Positions 1 through 9,260 of a DNA stretch of 64,000 nucleotides are shown piece after piece (the first letter of the stretch is position 1; every line of letters starts with the position of its first letter). The notes under the pieces were generated by a model that saw nothing but the letters and a program-made list of their open reading frames with translations, was not told the origin of the DNA and did not search any database. The position numbers were made by a program, and so were the translations under genes. The DNA is from Paenibacillus andongensis (GTDB lineage Bacteria > Bacillota > Bacilli > Paenibacillales > NBRC-103111). The stretch lies in contig NZ_CP104467.1 of the NCBI RefSeq assembly GCF_025369935.1, forward strand, positions 3,045,001 through 3,109,000, read 5' to 3'.

Positions 1-855
1 TTTATACCATGTATAATCTTCTACGTTTTATTCCGCTATGGACCTTTATACGGGTTGATTATTGCTTTTAAGGATTACAGCGTCTTCTCTGGCGTGCTAG
101 GCAGCGAGTGGGTCGGGCTGAAGCATTTTATCCAATTTTTCACCAATCAAGATTTCTGGATCCTGTTCAGAAACACGCTTTTGTTAGGCTTTTATACGTT
201 GATATTCGGCTTCCCATTCCCAATTATATTAGCCATTTTGCTGAATGAAATCAGATTGCAGTGGTTCAAGAAATCGGTTCAAACGTTAAGCTATCTTCCG
301 GCTTTCTTATCCGTCGTCATTATCAGCAGCATGATCATCGATTTTCTCTCACCTACGAATGGGTTATTCAATCAACTATTGTCCGCTGTCGGCTTTGAAA
401 AAAAGTATTTTCTGATTGATCCCGATTGGTTCCGTCCTATCTATGTCGTATCTGAAATATGGGGCACAATGGGCTATGAAGCGATCATCTATTTGGCGGC
501 GATAGCAGGTATAAGCCCGACGCTGTATGAGGCGGCGAGAGTCGATGGAGCAAGCAGATTCGGCATGATCTGGTATATTACCATTCCTGGACTGCTTCCG
601 ACCTTACTCGTGATGTTTATTTTGAAGACGGGATCGATGATTCGAATCGGTTATGAAAAAGTATTGCTTTTATACAATCCGATGACCTATGACGTTGCCG
701 ATGTTTTTTCCACGTATGTATACAGAAAAGGTTTATTGGAATCCAACTACAGCTATGCGGCTGCGGTTGGTATGTTCGAAGCGGTGGTAGCCATGATTAT
801 TCTGCTGGGAGCCAATTATTTGAGCAAAAGGATCGGGGGGAACGGTCTATGGTAG
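1..855 (+). CDS. Sugar ABC transporter permease, LplB type (5' end outside window)
   Basis: Integral membrane subunit of a CUT1-type carbohydrate importer, which pairs with a second permease, a lipoprotein binding protein and a shared ATPase. The reading frame is open from base 1, so the start lies upstream; 284 residues are visible. Several hydrophobic segments are present, and the EAA loop that docks the ATPase (YEAARVDGAS, about codon 176) is followed by the usual ITIPGLLPT stretch. The TTG at 55 is internal to the family alignment and not a credible start. It overlaps the next permease by 7 bp, so the two are translationally coupled. The substrate cannot be read from sequence. The family call is secure. 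Confidence 0.9.
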   Translation, partial: FIPCIIFYVLFRYGPLYGLIIAFKDYSVFSGVLGSEWVGLKHFIQFFTNQDFWILFRNTLLLGFYTLIFGFPFPIILAILLNEIRLQWFKKSVQTLSYLPAFLSVVIISSMIIDFLSPTNGLFNQLLSAVGFEKKYFLIDPDWFRPIYVVSEIWGTMGYEAIIYLAAIAGISPTLYEAARVDGASRFGMIWYITIPGLLPTLLVMFILKTGSMIRIGYEKVLLLYNPMTYDVADVFSTYVYRKGLLESNYSYAAAVGMFEAVVAMIILLGANYLSKRIGGNGLW

Positions 856-1712
856 GACAACGCAGACTATCAGTCTTCGGCATCGTGAATGGGATCCTCT
901 TGATCTGTGTGGCCATAGCGACTCTGTATCCTGTTCTGTACATGATAGCAGTCTCTTTAAGTGAGACCTCTTCTGTTATACAGGGAAAAGTCTTTTTACT
1001 TCCTAAGGGAATCAATCTAGGCGCCTACATGGAAGTGCTGAAAAACGATAAAATTCCAAGAGCGTATTTGAATTCGATTTATTATACAGCGCTCGGGACG
1101 TTCATTAATTTGCTGTTTACTTCGGTTGCCGCATACCCGCTTTCGCAGCGAACATTTTTTGGACGAAAGTTTTTTATGCTGGCCATTGTGATGACGATGT
1201 TCTTTAACGCTGGCATTATTCCTACTTATATGGTCGTCCAGCAGTTGGGACTTTTGGACTCAGTATGGGCAATTGTGCTGCCGAATGCGATATGGACGAT
1301 GGAATTGATTATTTTGAAAAGCTTTTACGAGAACATGTCCAGCCAAATTCGGGAGGCTGCGGTCATAGACGGCGCTTCTGAATACCGCATCTTGTTCCGT
1401 ATTGTCATTCCGCTATCCAAGCCAGCGCTTGCTTCCATCGGATTGTTCTATTTTATGGGACATTGGAACAGCTTCTTCCTCCCGATGATTTATTTAAGCG
1501 ATAAGGATATGTACCCCTTGCAGGTTGTACTCAGGGATATGCTTATTTTCAATGCTGAAAATGATGCCGCTCTTGTCGATCGGGCCGCATTGGCGCCGCA
1601 AGCGATGAAAAACGCGACGATTGTATTGTCCATGATTCCTGTCTTAGTGATCTACCCATTTGCTCAAAAGTATTTCGCGAAAGGGGTGATGCTGGGTTCC
1701 GAGAAGGGTTAA
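849..1712 (+). CDS. Sugar ABC transporter permease, YtcP type
   Basis: Second membrane subunit of the same importer. It is 287 residues with about six membrane segments, starting at residues 12-35. The EAA loop (IREAAVIDGASEY) is near residue 168, followed by FRIVIPLSKPALA. The C-terminus PFAQKYFAKGVMLGSEKG is the usual end of the YtcP/LplC group. The ATG overlaps the stop of the upstream permease. No solute-binding protein follows, so it probably lies upstream of the window. A membrane-bound AraC regulator comes next, an order typical of Paenibacillus oligosaccharide loci. Confidence 0.92.
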   Translation: MVGQRRLSVFGIVNGILLICVAIATLYPVLYMIAVSLSETSSVIQGKVFLLPKGINLGAYMEVLKNDKIPRAYLNSIYYTALGTFINLLFTSVAAYPLSQRTFFGRKFFMLAIVMTMFFNAGIIPTYMVVQQLGLLDSVWAIVLPNAIWTMELIILKSFYENMSSQIREAAVIDGASEYRILFRIVIPLSKPALASIGLFYFMGHWNSFFLPMIYLSDKDMYPLQVVLRDMLIFNAENDAALVDRAALAPQAMKNATIVLSMIPVLVIYPFAQKYFAKGVMLGSEKG

Positions 1713-1770
1713 ATAGACAAATGTGGAATATTAGTTGGAGACAAAGGTGAGAGGTAATGAGGTGACACCA

Positions 1771-4020
1771 ATGAACCGATTAATGGCTAACAGAGGCTTG
1801 CTGCAAATCTTTTTCGCATTATTGCTAGTCATTGTGATCATGTTTGTATCCAACTATGTTGTCTATAAAAATTCCATTTCCGGGATCTATGAGAAAGTAA
1901 CGCAAAATAATCGGTTAGCTATCAAGAATATTATTCAGTCATTTGACAGCAGCTTTACGAACGTTAACAATCTCATGTTTAGCATCCAAGGACTGCCCTA
2001 CGACAATCTTGAATCGGCAGAAGATAAGCGCATTGATATGACAAAGGCTTACACCATGCAGGAAAACATCTCCAGGCTGGCTTCCTCCGTGGATTATATC
2101 GAAGATGTGATTGTATTTTACAATAATCTCGAGTTGGCCGTTACCGCCAAAGGCACCAGTGATTTGAAGATTCTTTTCGAAAAAAAGTACAAACACGAGA
2201 GCTGGAATTATGATTATTGGCGGGCGTTTACCAAATCCAAGCATGCGTTAACGTTTTTTCCGGTGGAAGACTTTTCTGTTTCGAATGACGGATTAACGAA
2301 CAGAAAACAACGGTTAATGGTGGCTGTGGACGGCAATAAAGTCCGAATGTCCGATAAGAATGTCATGGTTCTGATGAATGCTGACAAACTGCTGAAGAAA
2401 ATCGATCTCAGCGCGATGATTCCGGGAGCTTCCTTGATCGTTCTCGATGCAAACCGCAATATGATTTTCAGCACGGACAAAGATTGGAATCTGGATAAAG
2501 TATTAAACGATGTTTATTTTAATCCGTCTCAGGAAGGATCTTTAACTCGCGAGAATTTCGAATATAACTTCTACAGGTCGGAGTATAACGATTACATTTA
2601 TATCAATAAAGTTCCTTATCAATTCCAAAATATTAATTCAGTCGCAACCGCTAATCACATGATTATGATCAGTGCGATCATCAGTGCTGTTCTGCTTTCC
2701 GCTTTTCTCAGCATCTACTTGTACCGCCCGGTCAAGGATATTCTCAAATTGCTTGGTGGCGGGCATATAAAAGGGAATGATTTTCGGAAAATATACAGCG
2801 GCATTGTCAGTGTGCAGGCGGAAAATGAATCTCTCAAGAGACAAATGGACTTTGTCGATTCTGAGATGCGCAGAGGTATTTTTCTGCAAATGCTGGATGG
2901 TTTTTCGCACGCTCAGGAATACGACATACAAATGCAAAAGTATTATTCCGATTTTTTCCGTAAGCGTCAGTTTGTTATGGCTGCCCTGCACGTAAAGCGT
3001 CACGATGAGAACGATCAACCCCATCTGCAGATTGAGGAAATGACAGATATCTTGAGCAGCGGATTGAGCAGCAAGGTAGATCATGCTATTGTATTTCATG
3101 CAGGCAGTAGGCAGTTTCTTGCTCTAATAGGAATCGAACAGGCCTCGGAACGGAAGACGGTTATGGATGCTCTGGAGTCAATTGTGAATCGTGCTATGAA
3201 AGAAGAGCTGAAAGGTTACTCCGTTTGGGGGTGCGTCAGCAAGTTGTACGATTCTAAAGTTAGCAATTGTAATGAGGCCTATCAAGACGTTATGAAGGGC
3301 ATGCTTTACCGGAATGTCAATATGCCTCGGACAGTTGTCGATATGGAATCCATTCGCTACGTCTCGGATATATATTTTCCTTTCGAGAAGATCGAGAAGC
3401 TGTCTCATACGTTGATAAGCGGAAAAGTGGATGAAGGCATCCGAATTGTTGAAGAGATTATTCAGGAAAATAAGGATCGGAATGTCCATTACCATCAGCT
3501 TGCGCATATTGCCAAGTGTATATTTTTCTACCTTTCCAAGCAGATTGAGGATGTCTCTTCCGGAAATAAGGATTTTTGCAAATTGGAAACGGACTTTTAC
3601 TGGAAAGTGGATAACGCTTTTGGTTATGGCGAAATCCAGAGCGCGCTTATCGAGGTGGTCCGATTCATCGCCAACAAACGAAGTCATGAACAGAAGAGCA
3701 AACTGAATCCAGAGTTCATCTCCCAATATATTGAGCTGCACTATATGGAGAACTTGTATCTTGATCATATGGCTGAGGTGCTGAATACGACTCCCAAATA
3801 TTTCTCGAACTATTTTAAGAAAACGTTCGGTGTCAATTATGTGGAATATTTCAATAAGGTCAGATTGTCGCACGCACGTGAATATTTGAAACATACGGAA
3901 CTGAGTATCGCGGAAATTGGGGAAAAGACAGGGTATCTGAATTCATCCACGTTTACCACCACTTTCAAAAAATATTACGGCATCTCTCCAAGTGAATATC
4001 GCAAGAAACCAGTAGATTAA
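1771..4020 (+). CDS. Membrane-anchored AraC-family regulator (YesS-like)
   Basis: Transcription factor that probably senses an extracellular sugar signal and activates its own transporter locus. From the ATG at 1771 it has 749 residues: a membrane segment near residues 9-32, an extracellular Cache-like region to about 290, a second membrane segment near 296-318, a linker, and a C-terminal double helix-turn-helix AraC domain (about 660-749) with LDHMAEVLNTTPKYFSNYFKK and the end motif GYLNSSTFTTTFKKYYGISPSEYRK. I chose 1771 because GAGGTGA lies five bases upstream; an in-frame TTG at 1735 lacks a ribosome site. It lies 58 bp after the permeases. The family is clear; ligand unknown. Confidence 0.88.
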   Translation: MNRLMANRGLLQIFFALLLVIVIMFVSNYVVYKNSISGIYEKVTQNNRLAIKNIIQSFDSSFTNVNNLMFSIQGLPYDNLESAEDKRIDMTKAYTMQENISRLASSVDYIEDVIVFYNNLELAVTAKGTSDLKILFEKKYKHESWNYDYWRAFTKSKHALTFFPVEDFSVSNDGLTNRKQRLMVAVDGNKVRMSDKNVMVLMNADKLLKKIDLSAMIPGASLIVLDANRNMIFSTDKDWNLDKVLNDVYFNPSQEGSLTRENFEYNFYRSEYNDYIYINKVPYQFQNINSVATANHMIMISAIISAVLLSAFLSIYLYRPVKDILKLLGGGHIKGNDFRKIYSGIVSVQAENESLKRQMDFVDSEMRRGIFLQMLDGFSHAQEYDIQMQKYYSDFFRKRQFVMAALHVKRHDENDQPHLQIEEMTDILSSGLSSKVDHAIVFHAGSRQFLALIGIEQASERKTVMDALESIVNRAMKEELKGYSVWGCVSKLYDSKVSNCNEAYQDVMKGMLYRNVNMPRTVVDMESIRYVSDIYFPFEKIEKLSHTLISGKVDEGIRIVEEIIQENKDRNVHYHQLAHIAKCIFFYLSKQIEDVSSGNKDFCKLETDFYWKVDNAFGYGEIQSALIEVVRFIANKRSHEQKSKLNPEFISQYIELHYMENLYLDHMAEVLNTTPKYFSNYFKKTFGVNYVEYFNKVRLSHAREYLKHTELSIAEIGEKTGYLNSSTFTTTFKKYYGISPSEYRKKPVD

Positions 4021-4054
4021 ATCTAGGAGTTCGGATGGGAAGAGGAGAACCAGA

Positions 4055-5056
4055 ATGAAGGCTGTTGCAGCTGTAAAAGGCAAGATTATGATTACGGACG
4101 TTGACCTTGGCGTCCTTCCTGAAGGTCATGTGCGGATACAGACCGAGTACTCGGCGATTAGTCCCGGAACCGAAATGACGTATATCAAACGCGCTTCCGA
4201 GCATCAGGGATTGCTTGGGTACAGTGCCGTCGGAGTCATAGAAGATATCGGGGACAACGTGACCGGTTTGCAAGTGGGCCAGAGAGTCGCATGCTACGGT
4301 GCCCCTTATGTACGACATGCAGATTGGTTAACGGTACCTGCCAATTTAACCGCTGTTGTGCCGGATCATGTCCGCCCAGAAGATGCGGCATTTGCAGGGC
4401 TAGGCGCTATTGCCATCCATGCACTGCGCACAGCGGATCTACGATTCGGGGAATCCGCGATTATCGTTGGATTAGGGATATTGGGGCAGATGATCGCCCA
4501 AGTTGCTTCCGCAGCGGGTTTTCAAGTAGCAGGTCTAGATTTGAATGCCAGTCGTGTTGAATTGCTTCGACAGCAGGGGATCCGGCACGTATTTGTCGAT
4601 CAAGAACAATTGGAAGATAAGCTGAGACAACTGACTGGCGGTCATGGGGCTGATAGCGTGATCCTGTGTGCAAGTGGACCCGGTGAAGCATTGATTAACA
4701 GCTCTCTAAAATGGATCAGGGATAAAGGTAAAATCGTTATTGTCGGAGATTTATCGACTGAGTTTTCTAGAGGGCTTATGTTCGGCAAGGAAGCAGAAGT
4801 TCTAATTTCCAGAGCTGGCGGTCCCGGGCGTTACGATGCACAATATGAGCTGGAAAACCGCGATTATCCGATTGGCTTCGTACGCTGGACTGAAGGCCGG
4901 AATATCGGCGAATATGTTCGATTGCTGGCGGAGAATCGCATCAAAGTAGAGCCGCTTATATCTGATATTTTTCCTTTGGAGCAGGCGGAAGAAGCTTACC
5001 GAAATTATGAGCAGCCAGGCAGTGTGATGGGAACGCTTTTGAAATACGAAAAATAA
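4055..5056 (+). CDS. Medium-chain dehydrogenase/reductase without zinc ligands
   Basis: NAD(P)-dependent oxidoreductase of the MDR (alcohol dehydrogenase-like) superfamily, 333 residues. The GroES-like half is followed by a Rossmann domain with GLGILGQMIAQVASAAG (about residues 145-161) and the acidic residue DLN after strand 2. The catalytic zinc ligands seem lost: the usual CGICGTD region reads SAISPGTEMTY and the GHE region reads GYSAVG. The four-cysteine structural zinc lobe is also absent. It therefore resembles the zinc-free bi-domain sugar oxidoreductases found with Gfo/Idh proteins. It follows the AraC regulator by 34 bp and probably oxidises a sugar or sugar alcohol taken up by the locus; that role is inferred. 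Confidence 0.82.
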   Translation: MKAVAAVKGKIMITDVDLGVLPEGHVRIQTEYSAISPGTEMTYIKRASEHQGLLGYSAVGVIEDIGDNVTGLQVGQRVACYGAPYVRHADWLTVPANLTAVVPDHVRPEDAAFAGLGAIAIHALRTADLRFGESAIIVGLGILGQMIAQVASAAGFQVAGLDLNASRVELLRQQGIRHVFVDQEQLEDKLRQLTGGHGADSVILCASGPGEALINSSLKWIRDKGKIVIVGDLSTEFSRGLMFGKEAEVLISRAGGPGRYDAQYELENRDYPIGFVRWTEGRNIGEYVRLLAENRIKVEPLISDIFPLEQAEEAYRNYEQPGSVMGTLLKYEK

Positions 5057-5115
5057 GGTCTTGGAGGAGCATTGAAACTGTGATGGAGGAAGAAATGTTC
5101 GGGAATTGAGTTAAA

Positions 5116-5130
5116 TTGGAAACGCTTACA
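5116..5130 (+). promoter_or_regulatory. cre site (CcpA operator), full consensus match
   Basis: TTGGAAACGCTTACA matches the Bacillus cre consensus WTGNAANCGNWNNCW at every position. It lies 46 bp upstream of the 1082-residue secreted protein gene, in the only sizeable gap of the locus, so CcpA with HPr-Ser-P probably represses that gene (and the one after it) on preferred sugars. No clear promoter hexamers could be assigned around it. Confidence 0.75.
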
Positions 5131-5176
5131 TTTCAAAATGGGAAGTTATCTCTGAAAACTCTGAGGAGGTTTTGTA

Positions 5177-8100
5177 ATGCTAAACAGGAAGTATCGTGTT
5201 TTCGTGCTCATGATGATTATTTTGATAACCTTGACAAGTTGGAGCGGTTTGTCAGCCTCGGCTGAGGGAAGTCGGCTTTCACAGAAAACTTACGGGACTC
5301 CGGAGGAGCTTCTGATTCCGAATAATTATACGGTTGCGGTATTCAACGGCACAGTTGGCCGGGAAGACGGGCATTATGTGCTTTACGCGACGAGCAAAGG
5401 GAAACCGGGACATCTCAATGTTATTGATCTGGAGGATTATAAGCTGTTGCGAAGCATGCCAATCGGCCCTTCGGAAAGTTCATGGGCGCATACTGTCGCC
5501 CCAGACGGAACTTTATACCTTGCGGCTGATGGAGGAGGGGCTAGACTTTGGAGCTACTCGCCGGTAACGCATACGCCAACGCAGGTAGCCCAATTCGACG
5601 GGCAATCCGTACCGAATAGTATTACGACGGATGAGCAGGGACGTGTTTATGTAGGGACATATCCTGGCGGCAAGGTTTATCAGTATGACCCTGCATCCAA
5701 GTTGACGAAGGATTACGGCCGTGTCATCGGCGCACTGGATCAAGAGTATGTACGTTCTATCGCGTACCAAGGTGGGAACGTCTATGCGGGAACCGCACAT
5801 AAACAAATTGTGAAGGTGAATTTGGCCACGGGGGCGAAAACGAATATTGCCGCTTCCCTCAATGTCAAGAACGATACGGTGTATGACTTGGACACGATTG
5901 ACGATCGTTATTTGTTTGCCCGTTATACGGACGGCAGCGGGGTACCTGGAGAAGCTTACATCTACGATACGCAGACTGAAGCTTGGCTGGACGTCCAATT
6001 GGAGAATGTAACGGGATTGCATGCCACGGACTCACTGGACGGAAAACTGTACTATATGTCCGATAAAAAGCTAAAGACCTTCGATCTAGCGACGCATGAA
6101 GTCGCGTTGACAGGAATGGAGTATGGTTCAGGCTTGCGGGGGGCGGATTGGGTGGAGATTCCGAACAACCCCGAGCTGCCCGGCAAAACTTTGGTGACGG
6201 TTCGTTATGACGGCGGCGTAACGTTGATGAATATCGCGACCAAACAGGTTTATCTCAAACCGCCTGTCATACCTGGACTGCCTGGGGTTGTGAACCGACT
6301 CCAGAGCGTCACGAAAACACAGCTGATCACGACTGGTTCGCAGGCTCGATCATCGCTTGTCAATCTGACGGATAACACCGCCAAGCCCTTCAGCATCGGT
6401 CAAGCTGATAGTGTATACCCTGTTGGAAACAAAGTATATATGGGGGTTTACCCGGAAGGCGCTCTGTATGAATACGACTTGGCGGCCCAACCGAGCGATT
6501 CAAACCCGAAACGTTTAGCTGTGTTAGGGGATGATCAGGAGCGGCTTGTAAATATCACAGGCGGCCAAGGCAAACTGTTTATTTCCACGATATCCGGTTA
6601 TGGGACGCTAGGCGGATCATTAACTGTGTATGATCCGGCTACGGGGGAAACGAAAGTGCACCGGAACGTTGTCCAGAATCAAAGCGTGCTCAGCTCAGCT
6701 TACCTGAACGGCAAAATATTCGGATCCACCACGATCAGAAATGGCCTTGGCTCGGAACCGACGGAAGAGGAAGCGAAAATCTTCGTTTGGGATGTCGACA
6801 AGGAGCAAAAAATCGCTGAATTCCCACTTCGGGTTCCCGGCTTGACGAAACCGATCTTCATCGGCGATCTGTCTGTCGGACCGGATGGCTTGATCTGGGG
6901 CGCCTCATACGAATATATTTTTGCCATAGATCCGAATACGTACACCGTTGTAAAAAGCAAGAAAATCTATCCGAGTCTGAGCTTCAGCCAATGGGCTCAT
7001 CATCCGCTTCGCTGGTCGGAGGACGGACTGCTCTACGTCCTTTTTAATAACAAACTGACTGTTATCGATCCGCAAACATTAGAGTTCCGCACGTTGGCGG
7101 ACACTTCAAGATTTGATCTGGGAATGGATGGGAACTTATACTTAACTGATCAGGCAACTAATACAATTTTATACCGAATGAAAGTAGATGGGGAAATCGT
7201 GGAGGAGCCACCGGGCATCCCCGTTCCTGTCCGTAATGCCGGATTGGAAGATAATGTGAATAACGGCGTCATTCCCGGCTGGACTTCTTTGTTCGCGACA
7301 GGAACCGATTATCGGTTTGAAATCAGCGGCGAGCGCAGCTTCTCCGGCTCCAAAAGCCTGAAAGTTACGGATAAATTGCGAACAGCTTCCGTTGCCGTAC
7401 AAAGCGATAAGATTCCGGTCAAACCTGGTGAAGAATACCAAGCGGGCGTCAATCTGTATATTGAATCAGGTCAACCGGGATTCATGTTCCGCTTCTTTGA
7501 CAAGAACAACGCGACGATCTCCACACTTGAAATCCATCTGGACGAATCCAGATTGGCCCAATGGCAGAAGGTGACACTCAAGGGAAAGGCGCCGGCCAAT
7601 GCAGCCTACGCTAGTCTAATCGCTGTGACGAGCCGATATAATATTTCATCCGCATATTATGATGATTTTTTTATTAGCGTCAAAGATTCCGTCCCGCCGA
7701 TCTCAGTCGCAAGCATTAGCCCGTCTCCGAACGAGAGCGGTTGGATTAACAAGGATGCTGCTGTAACGATTGAAGCAAACCGTGCCTACGCCATCACCTA
7801 TTCCGCAACGGGGGCGCAGCCGATTAATCAAACGACCGTAAAGGGAGCATCACTTCAATTTCCGATTTCTGCGGAAGGGGTTACGAGTGTGACGTATGCC
7901 GCCACGAATTTCTCGGGTATCAAGGAGATTCCTCGAACGATGGACATCCGGATCGATAAAACGGCGCCGGTTATTGAATTCTCGGGCGAACGTTCGTATA
8001 CTGTACAGCAAGCGGTCTATATCGGTTGCACAGCTGCAGACACATTATCCGGACTGGTTACGAATTCGTGTTCATCTTCACTCGTTGGGCAACCTGCCTA

Positions 8101-8425
8101 TACGTTTGAACCTGGAAGCCACGATATTTCGGTGTCAGCGACAGATTTAGCAGGAAACACCACTAACGCGACATTTACGTTCCAAGTTTCCGTGACCTAT
8201 GACGGGATGTGTGAACTCATTCGTCAGTTTATGGCGGACGATCAGGGGATTGCAAATGGTCTTTGCAGCAAGCTTTTGAATGCGCAGGAAGCGGAGAAGC
8301 GAGGAAATCTAAAGGCCAAGGAAGGCATGCTCCACGCTTTCCTTAATGAAGTGGACGCCCAAAGCGGCAAAAAAATGACGCTAGAACAAGCGCGAATTCT
8401 TAAAAAGTTGGCAGGTTATTTGTAA
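5177..8425 (+). CDS. Secreted multidomain protein: beta-propeller, jelly-roll module, Ig-like repeats, FIMAH domain
   Basis: Extracellular 1082-residue protein with a signal peptide (residues 1-30, ending SASA-EG). Residues 40-680 carry repeated strand-rich blades (for example GRVYVGTYPGGKVYQYDP and GKLYYMSDKKLKTFDL), indicating a beta-propeller of the PQQ/NHL/quinoprotein kind. A CBM4_9-like jelly-roll follows (about 685-835, NAGLEDNVNNGVIPGW). Two Ig-like segments (about 840-1005, ending in the ATDLAGNTTNATF type) precede a C-terminal FIMAH domain (about 1008-1082; AFLNEVDAQSGKKMTLEQA), a module common on Paenibacillus glycan-active enzymes. Strong ribosome site GAGGAGGT. The catalytic nature is unproven: it may be a lyase, a glycosidase or only a binding protein. 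Confidence 0.8.
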   Translation: MLNRKYRVFVLMMIILITLTSWSGLSASAEGSRLSQKTYGTPEELLIPNNYTVAVFNGTVGREDGHYVLYATSKGKPGHLNVIDLEDYKLLRSMPIGPSESSWAHTVAPDGTLYLAADGGGARLWSYSPVTHTPTQVAQFDGQSVPNSITTDEQGRVYVGTYPGGKVYQYDPASKLTKDYGRVIGALDQEYVRSIAYQGGNVYAGTAHKQIVKVNLATGAKTNIAASLNVKNDTVYDLDTIDDRYLFARYTDGSGVPGEAYIYDTQTEAWLDVQLENVTGLHATDSLDGKLYYMSDKKLKTFDLATHEVALTGMEYGSGLRGADWVEIPNNPELPGKTLVTVRYDGGVTLMNIATKQVYLKPPVIPGLPGVVNRLQSVTKTQLITTGSQARSSLVNLTDNTAKPFSIGQADSVYPVGNKVYMGVYPEGALYEYDLAAQPSDSNPKRLAVLGDDQERLVNITGGQGKLFISTISGYGTLGGSLTVYDPATGETKVHRNVVQNQSVLSSAYLNGKIFGSTTIRNGLGSEPTEEEAKIFVWDVDKEQKIAEFPLRVPGLTKPIFIGDLSVGPDGLIWGASYEYIFAIDPNTYTVVKSKKIYPSLSFSQWAHHPLRWSEDGLLYVLFNNKLTVIDPQTLEFRTLADTSRFDLGMDGNLYLTDQATNTILYRMKVDGEIVEEPPGIPVPVRNAGLEDNVNNGVIPGWTSLFATGTDYRFEISGERSFSGSKSLKVTDKLRTASVAVQSDKIPVKPGEEYQAGVNLYIESGQPGFMFRFFDKNNATISTLEIHLDESRLAQWQKVTLKGKAPANAAYASLIAVTSRYNISSAYYDDFFISVKDSVPPISVASISPSPNESGWINKDAAVTIEANRAYAITYSATGAQPINQTTVKGASLQFPISAEGVTSVTYAATNFSGIKEIPRTMDIRIDKTAPVIEFSGERSYTVQQAVYIGCTAADTLSGLVTNSCSSSLVGQPAYTFEPGSHDISVSATDLAGNTTNATFTFQVSVTYDGMCELIRQFMADDQGIANGLCSKLLNAQEAEKRGNLKAKEGMLHAFLNEVDAQSGKKMTLEQARILKKLAGYL

Positions 8426-8441
8426 CTATTGGAGGAGAACA

Positions 8442-9203
8442 ATGGATATAACCGTGATGACGTTTAACCTGCGGGTTCATGTCAAGCAGGATGGCGACAA
8501 TGCATGGCCGAACCGGATCACTGAAGCGGCTGAGGCGATCAAAAAAGCAGGGGCAGCGATTGTTTGTACGCAGGAGGGAACGCACGCAATGCTGCTGGAT
8601 CTGCAGGCGCTTCTTCCCGATTATGCCTGGCTAGGCGATGGCCGTCAGGGTGGGCATGAAGATGAGCACTGCGCCATCTTCTATCATCGTGGGCTGCTGA
8701 ACCCAGTCGAGTGCGGGAACTTCGGTCTATCCGAATTTCCTGAACAGCTCGGGTACATGAGCTGGAACGCCGGCTGTCCGCGAATATGCACCTGGGCACG
8801 GCTGAAGCAGCAAGACGGACAGGAGTTGTTCGTGTTCAATACTCACTTGGATCATATGAGTGAGGAAGCTAGAACGAACGGCATCCAACTCATTGTAGAA
8901 CGAATCCGCACCATGAACGGCCGAGACGGGATTCCGGCAATGTTGACGGGTGATTTTAACTGCGGCCCGAGCAGCGAAGTAATCGGAATTCTGACACAAG
9001 CGGGGCTTTGTGACGCATTTGGCGAGGACAAAGATGTAGGCCGTACCTGGCATGACTTTAACGGCGGCGATACGGGAGAGCCGATAGATTACATTTTCGT
9101 GACGCCTGAAATTGAAGTGAATGCAATTAACGTAGACCGAAGCCTGTATAACGGTCGCTATCCGTCAGACCATTATCCAGTCGTGGCGAGTTTGCGGTTG
9201 TAG
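8442..9203 (+). CDS. Endonuclease/exonuclease/phosphatase-fold hydrolase
   Basis: Metal-dependent phosphodiesterase/phosphatase fold, 253 residues, no signal peptide. The family motifs appear in order: TFNLRV (N-terminal Asn), QEG with the metal-binding Glu (about residue 45), THLDH, GDFNCGP (about 167), IDYIF and the terminal SDHYPV with the catalytic Asp-His. It starts 16 bp after the secreted protein with GGAGGAG upstream and is probably cotranscribed. Enzymes of this fold hydrolyse nucleic acids, phosphoinositides or sphingomyelin; within sugar loci the substrate is usually unknown, so no specific reaction is claimed. Confidence 0.85.
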   Translation: MDITVMTFNLRVHVKQDGDNAWPNRITEAAEAIKKAGAAIVCTQEGTHAMLLDLQALLPDYAWLGDGRQGGHEDEHCAIFYHRGLLNPVECGNFGLSEFPEQLGYMSWNAGCPRICTWARLKQQDGQELFVFNTHLDHMSEEARTNGIQLIVERIRTMNGRDGIPAMLTGDFNCGPSSEVIGILTQAGLCDAFGEDKDVGRTWHDFNGGDTGEPIDYIFVTPEIEVNAINVDRSLYNGRYPSDHYPVVASLRL

Positions 9204-9260
9204 CTTGCAAAAGTTGTGACAGTATTGGTCAAACCATTTGTAGTAATGAAGGATTTGTGT

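Noticed and set aside
3178..3894. 238-codon open frame on the minus strand
   Set aside because: It lies entirely antisense to the AraC regulator, has no ribosome site, and its translation lacks any family motif.
5513..6022. 169-codon minus-strand frame inside the secreted-protein gene
   Set aside because: Shadow of the plus-strand coding frame; the plus strand shows coherent propeller repeats across the same bases.
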